In this document: in pieces, positions 8,295 through 17,549 of the stretch
Layout: each line of letters begins with the position of its first letter
Position numbering within the stretch: position 1 is the stretch's first letter
Notes under the pieces: model-generated
Seen by the model: the letters and a program-made list of their open reading frames with translations, nothing else
What the model was told of the DNA's origin: nothing
The model's database searches: none
Origin: Methanolobus sp.
Lineage (GTDB): Archaea > Halobacteriota > Methanosarcinia > Methanosarcinales > Methanosarcinaceae
DNA length: 46,607 bases
Direction of reading: 5' to 3'
Assembly (NCBI GenBank): GCA_030154025.1
Contig: JASKKT010000016.1
Location: 1 to 46,607, forward strand
Translations under genes and position numbers: made by a program

Positions 8295-9163
8295 CGTTCC
8301 CTGACAGCAGACTCCCGGATAACAGGCCCTCAGGTGAAGGATGGAGGACAAAAGCGTACGATATCATATTCGAGGCTGACACTCCTGCTGGAAAGGCCTT
8401 CGATATCCTTCTTATCGTGAGTATCCTCTTAAGCGTTCTTGTTGTGATGATGGACAGTTCCGCTCCCATCAGGAATGAGCACGGAGGAACCCTCTACCTG
8501 CTGGAATGGTTCTTTACGATACTTTTCACCATAGAATACATCTTCCGGCTGATGAGCGTCAGGAACAAGAGGAGGTACGCCACAAGCCTTTTTGGGATTG
8601 TTGACCTTGTTGCGGTGATACCCACCTATATGAGCCTCATTATCCCCGGCAGCCAGTTCCTGCTTGTCATCAGGATACTGAGAGTGCTGAGGATATTCCG
8701 TGTACTGAAGCTTGTACAGTACATGAGCGAAGCCGACCTGCTGATGCGGGCCATGCGGGCCAGCAGGAGGAAGATCACGGTCTTCCTTTTCACAGTCCTT
8801 GCGCTTGTAACCATCACCGGGAGCCTGATATATATCATAGAAGGGGAGAGCAGTGGCTTCACAAGCATACCCATGAGCATCTACTGGGCTATAGTCACCA
8901 TGACAACCGTAGGCTACGGGGACATTGTACCCCAGACAGCCATAGGTAAGGCGCTGGCATCCTTCGTGATGATCCTTGGATACAGCATAATAGCTGTCCC
9001 CACGGGTATTGTGACTTCCGAGATGAGCTTTGCTTCCATGGAAGAAAGGAAGAGACTCGGCTCAAAGAAAGAGTGCAGTAAGTGCGGATATCACGTACAT
9101 GATGCTGACGCGCTCTTCTGCAAGCTGTGCGGTGGCGAAATCCGGACATTTGAAGAGCTTTAG
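8291..9163 (+). CDS. Voltage-gated potassium channel-like ion transporter with zinc ribbon
   Basis: This is a six-transmembrane cation channel of 290 residues. S1-S3 lie at about 35-115, an S4-like arginine ladder is RILRVLRIFRVLKLV, and the pore helix carries the K+ selectivity filter TTVGYGDIVP at about residue 208, followed by S6. The C terminus has two CxxC pairs (CSKCGYHV and CKLCGGEI), a cytoplasmic zinc ribbon that may sense or bind something. It should pass K+ through the membrane. It overlaps dinB by ATGA. It terminates at UAG (9161-9163), and readthrough would add only eight sense codons beyond the amber. Confidence 0.88.
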   Translation: MTFPDSRLPDNRPSGEGWRTKAYDIIFEADTPAGKAFDILLIVSILLSVLVVMMDSSAPIRNEHGGTLYLLEWFFTILFTIEYIFRLMSVRNKRRYATSLFGIVDLVAVIPTYMSLIIPGSQFLLVIRILRVLRIFRVLKLVQYMSEADLLMRAMRASRRKITVFLFTVLALVTITGSLIYIIEGESSGFTSIPMSIYWAIVTMTTVGYGDIVPQTAIGKALASFVMILGYSIIAVPTGIVTSEMSFASMEERKRLGSKKECSKCGYHVHDADALFCKLCGGEIRTFEEL

Positions 9164-9311
9164 TTTGCGGCCTGCCTGAAAATATGCTAATGATTATTAT
9201 CATCATTCATGCTCACATGGAATACATATAAATAACAAAAAAAAGGAGGACTTTTTACTCACTAATTTATATGTACCAGTTCAAAGAGGGATCGCTATTC
9301 CAGTCTATGAG

Positions 9312-10898
9312 ATGAAAAACGAAAACGATAAAGACTTCCAGCTTGAGATGCTCAGGAAAGTGTTGGGATCGGTCCAGGACCACATCTCTGTCATTGACAG
9401 GAACATGAGAATCGTGATGAGTAACTGGAATCACTGCGACTCTGTTTCGGTACGGGATAAGCAGGGTCATCCTTATTGTTACAGCTGCCTGATGAAGCGC
9501 ACAACACCGTGCGAGCCCTGTTATATGCTGGAAGTGCTGACCACGGGCAGGTGCCGCAAGTATGAGATAGAGGACCCTCTTGACGGGAAGATCAAGTCCG
9601 TGGAGCTCTCTCCTGTTTTTGATGAAGGGCACAATGTCGCCATGGTGGTAAGGCATACCAAGGACATCAGCGAGCGCAAGCATGTCGAGAGTGTCCTCAG
9701 GATGCGCGAGAGCCAGCACGCTGCAGTTGCAAAGCTGGGACAAGAGGGGCTCTCGGGTGAGGAACTGGAGAATCTGATGAAGGAGGCTGTCAGACTTGTT
9801 GCAAAGACCCTTGATGTGGAATATTGCAGGATAACGCAGCAGGGGAAAGATGGGAACGATGTGATGATTGCAGGGGTCGGCTGGGAAGAAGATAAGGAAA
9901 TCAGGAACCAGCCGGCGAAGGATGACTCACACAACATACTCTGCTATACCCTCTATGCAGGAGAACCGGCGGCAGTCATGGACAGGGAAACCAGGGACAG
10001 GTTCAGCGGCTATTCCCTGCTCAGGGAGCACAGGCTGGTGAGCGGCATGGATGTGCTCATCGGGTGCAGGGACAGGCCTTTCGGGACACTGAGCGTGCAC
10101 ACCGGGCAGAGCAGGGTGTTTACCGAGGATGATATCCATTTCATGCAGTCGGTGGCCAACGTACTTGCTGAATCAGTTAACCGCAGGGAGAACGAAGAGA
10201 ACCTGCGCAGGTACGCGAAAGAGCTTGAATCCAGCACTGAGCTGAAGGTGCTGTTCACCGACATACTCACCCACGACCTTCTCAATCCCGCAAACGTCGT
10301 CCGCGGGTTCACGGAGGAACTGCTTATCCAGGAAGAAGACGAGGACAAGACAAAGCTGCTCGAAAAGGTCCACAGGAACAACGAAAAGCTCATAGAGATG
10401 ATGGAGTCCGCTGCAAAGTTCATTAAACTGGAATCCATATCAGACATAAAGTTCGAAGAGCAGGATATTGTCCCCATAATAGAGAGAGCTGTGAGGGCTG
10501 TAAGGGACGATATGGATAAGAAGGGAATCTCACTTGTGTTCAACCCTGTCTGCAACTGCATTGTAAAGGCCAGCCCGCTACTGGAAGAAGTTTTCATCAA
10601 CCTGCTTTCCAATGCCATCAAGTACAGCCCCGAAAAAGAGAGGATAATCATCAGTATCCAGGATCTCGGGGACGAGTACAGGATACAGGTAACTGACTTT
10701 GGCCCGGGTATCAGTAATCAGGACAAGCCCAGGATATTCGAGAGATTCAAGAGGGCGGACAAGGGAAGCGTAAAAGGCAGCGGCCTTGGGCTTGCTATTG
10801 TAAAGAGAATAATAGATCTTCATATGGGCAAGGCGGGAGTCGATGACAATCCGCTTGGCAGGGGCAGCATCTTCTGGATAGCACTGAAAAAAGCCTGA
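9312..10898 (+). CDS. PAS-GAF sensor histidine kinase
   Basis: This 528-residue cytoplasmic kinase has no transmembrane segment. A PAS domain at about residues 10-120 carries a cysteine cluster (CYSCLMKRTTPCEPC) that could be redox- or metal-responsive. A GAF domain lies at about 145-285. HisKA has the phospho-acceptor His in LFTDILTHDLLNPANVV (about residue 325). The HATPase has an N box INLLSNAIKYSP and G boxes DFGPGIS and GSGLGLAIVKRI. The partner response regulator is not adjacent. The signal is unknown. Its start has no strong ribosome site, and TATA-like AT-rich DNA lies at 9220-9245. Confidence 0.88.
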   Translation: MKNENDKDFQLEMLRKVLGSVQDHISVIDRNMRIVMSNWNHCDSVSVRDKQGHPYCYSCLMKRTTPCEPCYMLEVLTTGRCRKYEIEDPLDGKIKSVELSPVFDEGHNVAMVVRHTKDISERKHVESVLRMRESQHAAVAKLGQEGLSGEELENLMKEAVRLVAKTLDVEYCRITQQGKDGNDVMIAGVGWEEDKEIRNQPAKDDSHNILCYTLYAGEPAAVMDRETRDRFSGYSLLREHRLVSGMDVLIGCRDRPFGTLSVHTGQSRVFTEDDIHFMQSVANVLAESVNRRENEENLRRYAKELESSTELKVLFTDILTHDLLNPANVVRGFTEELLIQEEDEDKTKLLEKVHRNNEKLIEMMESAAKFIKLESISDIKFEEQDIVPIIERAVRAVRDDMDKKGISLVFNPVCNCIVKASPLLEEVFINLLSNAIKYSPEKERIIISIQDLGDEYRIQVTDFGPGISNQDKPRIFERFKRADKGSVKGSGLGLAIVKRIIDLHMGKAGVDDNPLGRGSIFWIALKKA

Positions 10899-10950
10899 AA
10901 GGACAAGATCAATTCTGGCAAAGGCAACGGCTTTAAGCATCCACAGACTT

Positions 10951-11301
10951 TCATTTTCTTTTAGCCAGTATCCTGGCCCAGGATCGCCTGCCGCACTCAG
11001 GACATTTCAGGTACTTCCTTGTGCCTCCGTTTGGGCCCAGCAAGTTGGCAGTGACTGATATCCCGAAGCTTTTGCCGCAATTGGAGCACTGGTATGCAAA
11101 GTTCTCCGTATGCCACACAATCAGGAGGTAAGTCCCAAGAGCGATCAACGCAAGCCAGAGAAGCCAGTTCTCAGGCAGCAGCAAAGCCGATGCAGCGATG
11201 AGCATAACCGAGTATGCAAGAATGTACAGGAAGGCCCTGCGCCAGTCAGATCCGGTGACTTCCCTGTAATCCGTTCTATCGATATCATTCCTTTGCGTCA
11301 T
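10951..11301 (-). CDS. Small membrane protein with C-terminal zinc ribbon
   Basis: This 116-residue protein has two hydrophobic helices at about residues 24-65 (FLYILAYSVMLIAASALLLP, then a second run). They are followed by a zinc ribbon of two CxxC pairs, YQCSNCGKSF and LKCPECGRRSW, and a basic tail. It is not recognised beyond this architecture. It is convergent with the histidine kinase and divergent from the large membrane protein at 11449. Confidence 0.65.
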   Translation of the reverse strand: MTQRNDIDRTDYREVTGSDWRRAFLYILAYSVMLIAASALLLPENWLLWLALIALGTYLLIVWHTENFAYQCSNCGKSFGISVTANLLGPNGGTRKYLKCPECGRRSWARILAKRK

Positions 11302-11448
11302 TTCTTAATAGGTTCAAAGCGAGCAGATATAGATAAACATTGTTTTCGCAACAGATACATGTGAACTGGATCAGGAGGCCTGAACAGAGGTAAGGTTGCT
11401 ATCTCTTCAATATATATATATATAATTAAAAATAGAAGATATAGTTCT

Positions 11449-13125
11449 ATGCAGATCCTGATCACAAATGTCGTTGACACCGGGCTGATAATTGGCGTCA
11501 TAGCAGCTTTCCTGCTCATTGATATCATTGCAAAGAACAAGTTAGAGATAGGCATCAGGGACATAGGTGCGGACCTGGCCATAGGTGCCATCGCGATCCA
11601 GCTCGCATTCATTATCACACTGCTGAGAAGCCAGGAAATGGAATACTTTTACAGCAACATCCTGTTTGCAGCCTGCTTTGCAGTCATCTGGGCAATATGT
11701 CTCTGGCTGCCGCTTAAGAATGATGTTCTGAGAAGTATGTTTTCCTACACCCTCGGGGCCTTTGCACTCTCCCTGTCAATACTGTATGTCCTGGGGACTG
11801 CCGACATTACCGGGATAATAATACTGCTTGCGGCTTCCCTGCTGCTTTCTCTTGCAGGCTTTCTCTTTGCGGATTATCTCAGTAAAGAAAGGATAGAGCA
11901 GGGTTTTCTTGACATCACAAAGGACCTGAATACTTACCAGATGAACGAGGACTACAGAAAGACAGATAGCGGCAAATCAGCTTTCGATCCCCTTCAACCG
12001 GTTATCGATATCATCCGCGGGGCCTTGAGGAATAACGATGAGCTTACCGCAATAAAGGGAATACGTGCTCTTGCAGCACTTGGAGCCACAGTCCTCCTGT
12101 CCGAAGGAAAGAATTCCCTGGTGCTCAGGCACCTGAACTCGCATCTCTACAGGCTGGGGACCTTGACGGATGAGGAGAATAAGAACAGTGCCACAAAAGA
12201 GATCGTGAACACTTTCGGGGATCTGGGTACCAGGTGCGCTGAAAGGAATATGGAGAGTACAGTGCTCCAGATAATAGAACACATGCACAACCTCTTCACG
12301 ATCTACAAGGTAAGGAACGACACTGATTCGGAAAGCAGGATATCTCTCGTGAAAAGCGCAAACACGTTTAAGGATGTGTACAGTGCCTTAGCAGGCAGCC
12401 AGGCTTCCACTCCCAGGCACGGGTTCGTCATGTCTGCAGGCAGGATAGGCCAGGCGGCAGCCAGGCAGAAGATGATTGAGCCTGTGGAAAAGTCAGTCAG
12501 TTTTCTGAAATCGGTGGCTCTGGATGCCGCAGCGAATAAGGATATCAACACGCTTGAGCATGTGCGTAAGGCTCTTGTTGGTATTGCAGCCGCAGTGAAG
12601 GAGAACAGGCTGGAAGCTGCCGAGAAACATATAATCATAGCTCTCCGGGACATCTGCATAAAGGCCGTACAGGAATCATCTGACAGGAAGAGGGATAATG
12701 CACTCCGGACAGTGATCGCTGCATTGAGGGAGACAGGAGATATATTCGGTGAGCACTCATACCCTGAAGTAGCAGGCTGCTTTAAGGATATTGGCATCAC
12801 TGCCGCAAGGAAGCATTCTGATGATAAGGTTTCTGCTGTTATCTTACATATCGAGCATCTGTGCCTGTGTGCTGCTGACAGGAACCTGGACGAGGAAGCC
12901 TCAGCATCTGTGAATGCGCTGATGCAGGTGTGTGAGGCCTCTATCAGGGAGCAGATGGTTGATTCCACGGCCATGTCCTCCAAGACCCTGGCGGGCCTGT
13001 CTCAAAGAGAGTCACTTGCAGTGCTGGTCAATGATGCTGTTTTCGAGATAGGCAAATACAGGGAGCTGGACAGGGAGATGTTCGCGCTCTTTGAAAAGAC
13101 CTACAGGAACTCAGGCGGACAGTAG
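11449..13125 (+). CDS. Membrane protein of unknown function with long helical cytoplasmic domain
   Basis: This 558-residue protein has about five hydrophobic segments in residues 1-150 (LIIGVIAAFLLIDIIA, AIGAIAIQLAFIITLL, FAACFAVIWAICLWLP, ALSLSILYVLGTA and IIILLAASLLLSLAGFLF). About 400 residues of soluble, alanine-rich alpha-helical sequence follow, looking like repeated HEAT/ARM-type helices. I do not recognise a family. A TATA-rich stretch (11408-11424) precedes it. It ends at UAG (13123-13125), and readthrough would add 13 sense codons after the amber to a UAA. Confidence 0.7.
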   Translation: MQILITNVVDTGLIIGVIAAFLLIDIIAKNKLEIGIRDIGADLAIGAIAIQLAFIITLLRSQEMEYFYSNILFAACFAVIWAICLWLPLKNDVLRSMFSYTLGAFALSLSILYVLGTADITGIIILLAASLLLSLAGFLFADYLSKERIEQGFLDITKDLNTYQMNEDYRKTDSGKSAFDPLQPVIDIIRGALRNNDELTAIKGIRALAALGATVLLSEGKNSLVLRHLNSHLYRLGTLTDEENKNSATKEIVNTFGDLGTRCAERNMESTVLQIIEHMHNLFTIYKVRNDTDSESRISLVKSANTFKDVYSALAGSQASTPRHGFVMSAGRIGQAAARQKMIEPVEKSVSFLKSVALDAAANKDINTLEHVRKALVGIAAAVKENRLEAAEKHIIIALRDICIKAVQESSDRKRDNALRTVIAALRETGDIFGEHSYPEVAGCFKDIGITAARKHSDDKVSAVILHIEHLCLCAADRNLDEEASASVNALMQVCEASIREQMVDSTAMSSKTLAGLSQRESLAVLVNDAVFEIGKYRELDREMFALFEKTYRNSGGQ

Positions 13126-13179
13126 GTCCCCTTTTCGAAGGATATATGTACTGCAATAGTGTTCTAATATGCTGTAGTT

Positions 13180-13196
13180 GTTACGTTGCACGTAAC
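13180..13196. promoter_or_regulatory. Inverted repeat upstream of the ftr promoter
   Basis: GTTACGTTGCACGTAAC is a perfect 7-bp inverted repeat with a 3-bp centre. It sits about 20 bp before an AATATAAG element (about 13219-13226) that makes a good TATA box for ftr. An operator just upstream of the core promoter is plausible; the regulator is unknown. Confidence 0.4.
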
Positions 13197-13274
13197 TCTC
13201 TATGGCAAATTCCGGATTAATATAAGCTTGCAAGTAAGCTTGGACCTGATATAAGGCTTTAAAAAGGGATCATT

Positions 13275-14171
13275 ATGGAAATCAACGGAGTAGAAATAGA
13301 AGATACTTTTGCTGAAGCGTTTTCGATCAAGATCGCAAGAGTGCTCATCACTGCAGCAACAAAGCGCTGGGCAGAGGTTGCAGCACTGGAAGCAACAGGG
13401 TTCGGTACATCTGTTATCATGTGCCCTGCAGAGGCAGGTATCGAGAGATACGCAAGCCCGCAGGAGACACCAGACGGAAGGCCGGGATACTATATCCAGA
13501 TATGCACCTTCGGCTATGATGCACTGGAGCACCAGCTCCTTGAGCGCCTCGGGCAGTGTGTGCTCACAGCCCCGACAACGGCAGTCTTTAACGGTCTCCC
13601 AGCAGCCGAGAAGCAGTTCAATGTCGGTTTCAAGCTGAAGTTCTTCGGTGACGGCATGGAGTCCGTAAGGGAAATAGCAGGCCGCAAGATGCACAGCATC
13701 CCCATCATGGGCGGAGACTTCCTTGTGGAAGAGAACATCGGTGCAATTGCAGGTATCGCAGGCGGTAACTTCTTCATCTTCGGTGACAGCCAGATGACCG
13801 CACTCACAGCCGCAGAGCTGGCCGTGGACACCATCAAGGAACTCGAAGGCACCATCACCCCCTTCCCGGGAGGTATAGTCGCCAGCGGCTCCAAGGCAGG
13901 CTCCAACAAGTACGCCAAGTTCATGAAGGCAACTGCAAACGAGAAGTTCTGCCCCACCATCAGGGACAAGGTCGAAGGCACCGAGATCCCTGCCGATGTG
14001 AAGGCAGTGTTCGAGCTGGTCATCAACGGCCTTGACGAAGCCTCTATCAAGAAGGCCATGCAGGCAGGCATCAAGGCAGCCACCACAGTCCCCGGTGTCA
14101 AGAAGATCACCGCAGGAAACTACGGCGGCAAGCTCGGCAAATACCAGTTCCACCTGAAAGACCTCGTATGA
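13275..14171 (+). CDS. ftr: Formylmethanofuran:tetrahydromethanopterin formyltransferase
   Basis: Ftr moves the formyl group between formylmethanofuran and tetrahydromethanopterin (or sarcinapterin). In methylotrophic growth it works in the oxidative direction that supplies reducing power. The 298-residue protein is the usual length and matches the family throughout: MEINGVEIEDTFAEAF at the N terminus, CPAEAGIERYASP.ETPDGRPG and GGNFFIFGDSQM in the middle, and KITAGNYGGKLGKY at the C terminus. It is cytoplasmic. It is monocistronic or leads the following transglutaminase-like gene, and a pyrimidine-rich tract follows the stop. Confidence 0.96.
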   Translation: MEINGVEIEDTFAEAFSIKIARVLITAATKRWAEVAALEATGFGTSVIMCPAEAGIERYASPQETPDGRPGYYIQICTFGYDALEHQLLERLGQCVLTAPTTAVFNGLPAAEKQFNVGFKLKFFGDGMESVREIAGRKMHSIPIMGGDFLVEENIGAIAGIAGGNFFIFGDSQMTALTAAELAVDTIKELEGTITPFPGGIVASGSKAGSNKYAKFMKATANEKFCPTIRDKVEGTEIPADVKAVFELVINGLDEASIKKAMQAGIKAATTVPGVKKITAGNYGGKLGKYQFHLKDLV

Positions 14172-14216
14172 GGCTCTTTCTTCTTACTTCTTTTCTTTAT
14201 TCGTGTCTTCTTTGCG
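14172..14216 (+). terminator. Pyrimidine/T-rich tract after ftr
   Basis: Immediately after the ftr stop comes a run of T-rich blocks (CTTTCTTCTTACTTCTTTTC and more) without a hairpin. Archaeal RNA polymerase terminates on such T-rich non-template tracts. It also forms the leader of the next gene, so read-through may be partial. Confidence 0.4.
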
Positions 14217-14220
14217 GATC

Positions 14221-14823
14221 ATGGCATCACTTCAAGAATATCTCAGACCAACGCCCATCATGGATTGGGATCACCCTGCTGTCCTGAAGAAGGCAAAAGA
14301 GCTTGCAGGAAACAGCAGGGACCCTGTGGAAATAGCCCAGCGCTGTTTTGAGTGGGTCCGGGACGAGATCAGGCACAGCCACGATTACCGGATGAATCCA
14401 GTGACACTGAAGGCCTCGGAGGTCCTCGAGCATGGCACAGGCTACTGTTATGCAAAAAGCCACCTGCTGGCAGCTCTCCTCAGGGCCAACTGCATACCTG
14501 CGGGGCTTTGTTACCAGCGCCTGAGCAGGAATGATAACGGAGCTCCCTTCTGTCTCCACGGGCTCAATGCCGTGTACCTGGAGGGAATTGGATGGTATCG
14601 TATCGACGCCAGGGGAAATAATCAAGGCGTGGATGCACAGTTCAACCCGCCTCATGAGCAACTGGCGTATGAGGCAAGGAATGACGGAGAGGCCGACCTG
14701 CCGGAAATATGGCCAGACCCGCTTCCGATTGTTCTTGACACTCTCAGCAAGTGCAAAGACTATGCTGAGGTCTACGATAATCTGCCAGATATCCCTTTAA
14801 TGTCAAAAAGGAAAGAGTATTGA
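14221..14823 (+). CDS. Transglutaminase-like (Cys-His-Asp) domain protein
   Basis: This 200-residue protein has the transglutaminase/protease core. The Cys nucleophile is in HGTGYCYAKSHLLAALLRA (about residue 76), the His in FCLHGLNAVYLEG, and the Asp in GWYRIDARGNN. Such stand-alone domains cleave or modify peptides; the substrate is unknown. The start ATG 14221 gives the natural N terminus MASLQEYL. It is convergent with traB, with the stops 1 nt apart. Confidence 0.82.
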   Translation: MASLQEYLRPTPIMDWDHPAVLKKAKELAGNSRDPVEIAQRCFEWVRDEIRHSHDYRMNPVTLKASEVLEHGTGYCYAKSHLLAALLRANCIPAGLCYQRLSRNDNGAPFCLHGLNAVYLEGIGWYRIDARGNNQGVDAQFNPPHEQLAYEARNDGEADLPEIWPDPLPIVLDTLSKCKDYAEVYDNLPDIPLMSKRKEY

Positions 14824-14824
14824 G

Positions 14825-16231
14825 TCATCCCAGTCCAAGAGCCAGCAGGCCCGCGCTTATTCCTGCCTTAATGACTTCCTGTGGATTGACTCCTGTGACT
14901 TCAAGCATCACATAAACTCCCAGGAATGTGCCTGCAACGCTTCCCAGATTTGCGAGGGCTGCCACAAGTATGACCCTGAAGAGATTGTTGCTCATCATCT
15001 CACTGGTGGAGTCGGCATCTATCAGGGTCTTGAAATCATCAGTTGTGGGATTGCGGTACTTTGCCTCGGTGAGTCCTGCGAACCAGCCTGCAGCCATCAT
15101 GGGATTCAGGGACGTCAGCCAGGCCACTGAAAAGGCCGTGAGCACGGAGTATGGATGTCCCCTGGCAAGCAGGGCTCCTGCGGCACTGAGTACGCCGTTG
15201 ATGATGAACCACCAGGCAAATGCAACCATCATTGTTTCAAATGGTACTCCTGACACCAGGAGCAGTATAAAGGTCGCAATGGCAATACCTACGATGGCAA
15301 AGCCCAAAAGCTTGGCAAGGCCGAAGCGTTTCTTTGGAGCTTCGATGTCATGTTCCACTTTGGGAAGGGAAGCCGGGTTCTCAAGATAACGCTGGATACC
15401 GGCCCTGTGACCTGCTCCGACAACGGCGACGATCTTCTTTCCTCCGGTGCCGGCAGCCCTTAAGAGGTTCCTGGCCATGTAGGCGTCCCTCTCATCGATA
15501 AGGACTTTGACAGCGTTGGGGGAAGTGCCCCTGAACTCCTCAACAAGGACAGAAACGATGTCCTGGTTGGTGATGGTATCCATGTCTATATCCTTGGTGC
15601 CGCCAATACCCAGCACGGCAGCAATAAGGCCTCCCATCATCTTGATTTTCTCAATGAATCCCATCTTACTCCAGAAACGCTGCAGAGTGACCTGGACGTT
15701 CCTATCAATAAGCAGGACCTGCGCACCGCTGGCCTCTGCTGCCTCAATGGCTCCGATCATCTCGGCTCCAGGCTGGATACCCATCTGGTCAGCGAACTTC
15801 TTCTGGATATGGGCAAGCAGCATGTGCACGATATAGAAGTAGATCTTACCTCCCTTAAGCAGTTCTTTCACAGGGATCTGGGTATTCTGCACATTGCCCT
15901 TGATGGACTCATACCTGGCCCGGCATAGCTCCACAGCGACAATATCGGGTTTTACACGACTTATGGTGTCATTGACTTCCCTGACACTCTTCTCAGATAC
16001 ATGGGCGGTTCCCACGATGATAATTTCCGTGGGCGGAAGAGGTCCCTGGGCTCCTGCCTGGCCTGCTGGCTGGGGGATGATCTCCCTGACAAACTCGATT
16101 CCCGTTTCCCTGTCAGAAGAAACTGTGCGGCCTGTTTCAATGTTCTCAGGGTCAAGGCTACCGCTTGCACTATTATGGGAGTACATGTAAGGCGTGCCCT
16201 GGGAATCATCATAATTACTGGACTGATTCAA
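14825..16231 (-). CDS. TraB-family (TraB/PrgY/TIKI-like) membrane protein
   Basis: This 468-residue protein has the conserved IIVGTAHVSEKSVREV motif (GxxH), VAVELCRARYESI, and VVGAGHRAGIQRYL, all part of the TIKI/TraB putative metalloprotease fold. About four to five transmembrane segments follow in residues 300-468. The N-terminal 60 residues are low-complexity and Ser/Gly rich. Archaeal TraB proteins are widespread but uncharacterised; membrane proteolysis or peptide-signal control is inferred from bacterial relatives. It lies 28 nt downstream of a site-2 protease gene on the same strand, so the two probably form a membrane proteolysis operon. Confidence 0.85.
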   Translation of the reverse strand: MNQSSNYDDSQGTPYMYSHNSASGSLDPENIETGRTVSSDRETGIEFVREIIPQPAGQAGAQGPLPPTEIIIVGTAHVSEKSVREVNDTISRVKPDIVAVELCRARYESIKGNVQNTQIPVKELLKGGKIYFYIVHMLLAHIQKKFADQMGIQPGAEMIGAIEAAEASGAQVLLIDRNVQVTLQRFWSKMGFIEKIKMMGGLIAAVLGIGGTKDIDMDTITNQDIVSVLVEEFRGTSPNAVKVLIDERDAYMARNLLRAAGTGGKKIVAVVGAGHRAGIQRYLENPASLPKVEHDIEAPKKRFGLAKLLGFAIVGIAIATFILLLVSGVPFETMMVAFAWWFIINGVLSAAGALLARGHPYSVLTAFSVAWLTSLNPMMAAGWFAGLTEAKYRNPTTDDFKTLIDADSTSEMMSNNLFRVILVAALANLGSVAGTFLGVYVMLEVTGVNPQEVIKAGISAGLLALGLG

Positions 16232-16259
16232 TTCTTATCCTCTTGGAATCCCCTTGGGA

Positions 16260-17351
16260 TCATTCATTGAGCAACATCATGGCCCGCATGAGGTCCGATC
16301 TTGAGAGTATCCCTACAAGCTCCCCGTTATCCAATACCAGTACACGTCCGATATTGTTCCGGGTCATCACCTTGAATGCCTCAGATGCCGGGTCCTGGGG
16401 GTTCACAGATATAATGTCCCTGCTCATGATATCAGACACAAGTTTTGCATAGCGCTCATGCGGTGGTATATTGCGTATATCCGTAAATGTCACAATCCCT
16501 TTTAAAGAATTACCCTTGAGCACTGGATAACCCAGGTGCTTTTTCTCGAACATGAACCTGGAGAGTTCCTCCACATTGATATCAGGAGAGACGCCGACAA
16601 CCTCAGAGGACATTATTTCCTTGACTTTGTATCTTTCCAGTAGCACAGTGACTGTGGTGGCCCTGTCTTCCTCCGAAGCGCCGATGTAAACGAAGAACGC
16701 TATCAAGATGAGCCAGGGATTGAAGAACAGGCCGAATATTCCCATGAGGAAGGCAAACATCTTTCCGAAAGAGGCTGCATAGTGGGTGGCCTTTACATAG
16801 CTCATCCTCTTTGCATACCATGCCCTGAGAAGGCGTCCGCCGTCCATGGGGAAGGCCGGCAGGAGATTGAAAAGCCCGAGCAAGATATTGATGGAACCCA
16901 GGATGTTGAACATGAGGAACACTGAGGTGGCAGAATAGCCTTCCAGATAGGAAGCCAGCAGCACGTTGATCATGAACAGTGTCACACCTATCACAAAGCT
17001 TACAAAGGGGCCCGCAAAAGCCATCTTCAGTTCCTGGGAAGGCACCCTTGGGATCTCCTCCATGGAAGAGACACCTCCAAAGAGCAGAAGGGTTATATCC
17101 TTAATCTCCACGCCAAAGCCCTTGGCAATATATGAATGTCCCAGCTCATGAAGCAGTACACAGGCAAAGAGCAGGATCGTTGTTATCAGTGACAGGACAT
17201 AAACCATGGCCGGAGAGGCAATTCCTGCAAAACCCAAAGGAGGCACCGTTGTGGCAAAAACAAATACAAAGACAGGCATTATCAGCAAGAAGGTGATGTG
17301 GAGTTTGACAGGTATCCCTATTATAGTCCCAATCTTTAAAGACGTCCTCAT
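16260..17351 (-). CDS. Site-2 protease-type zinc metalloprotease (M50) with CBS domains
   Basis: This is an intramembrane zinc protease of 363 residues. The zinc motif HELGH lies in CVLLHELGHSYIAKGFGV (about residue 70). The third ligand motif is LFNLLPAFPMDGGRLL (about residue 165). About six transmembrane helices come before residue 220. Two CBS domains follow at about 245-363 (KEIMSSEVVGVSPDINVEE; VSDIMSRDIISVNPQD), which in this subfamily bind adenine nucleotides and regulate the protease. Targets are unknown. It is upstream of the TraB-like gene on the same strand. Confidence 0.92.
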   Translation of the reverse strand: MRTSLKIGTIIGIPVKLHITFLLIMPVFVFVFATTVPPLGFAGIASPAMVYVLSLITTILLFACVLLHELGHSYIAKGFGVEIKDITLLLFGGVSSMEEIPRVPSQELKMAFAGPFVSFVIGVTLFMINVLLASYLEGYSATSVFLMFNILGSINILLGLFNLLPAFPMDGGRLLRAWYAKRMSYVKATHYAASFGKMFAFLMGIFGLFFNPWLILIAFFVYIGASEEDRATTVTVLLERYKVKEIMSSEVVGVSPDINVEELSRFMFEKKHLGYPVLKGNSLKGIVTFTDIRNIPPHERYAKLVSDIMSRDIISVNPQDPASEAFKVMTRNNIGRVLVLDNGELVGILSRSDLMRAMMLLNE

Positions 17352-17549
17352 AACGTGATGTTAGATTACGTTCATATATAGTTTTATCGAAAGTTAGTAT
17401 AGTATGGAGCAAAGATTGGTCAGGAAAATACTTTCACCGCGCTTGGCTCATGGGTATATATCCAAAGATCATATTGAAACTTAACGCGGGCTGGAAGTAC
17501 AGATGCCTTACGCGCTTCTAGGCAAGGTACGATCAGCCTCTCCCCTCAC

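Noticed and set aside
13216-13240. AAGCTT direct repeats before ftr
   Set aside because: Two short copies 10 bp apart are not significant by themselves and overlap the probable TATA region.
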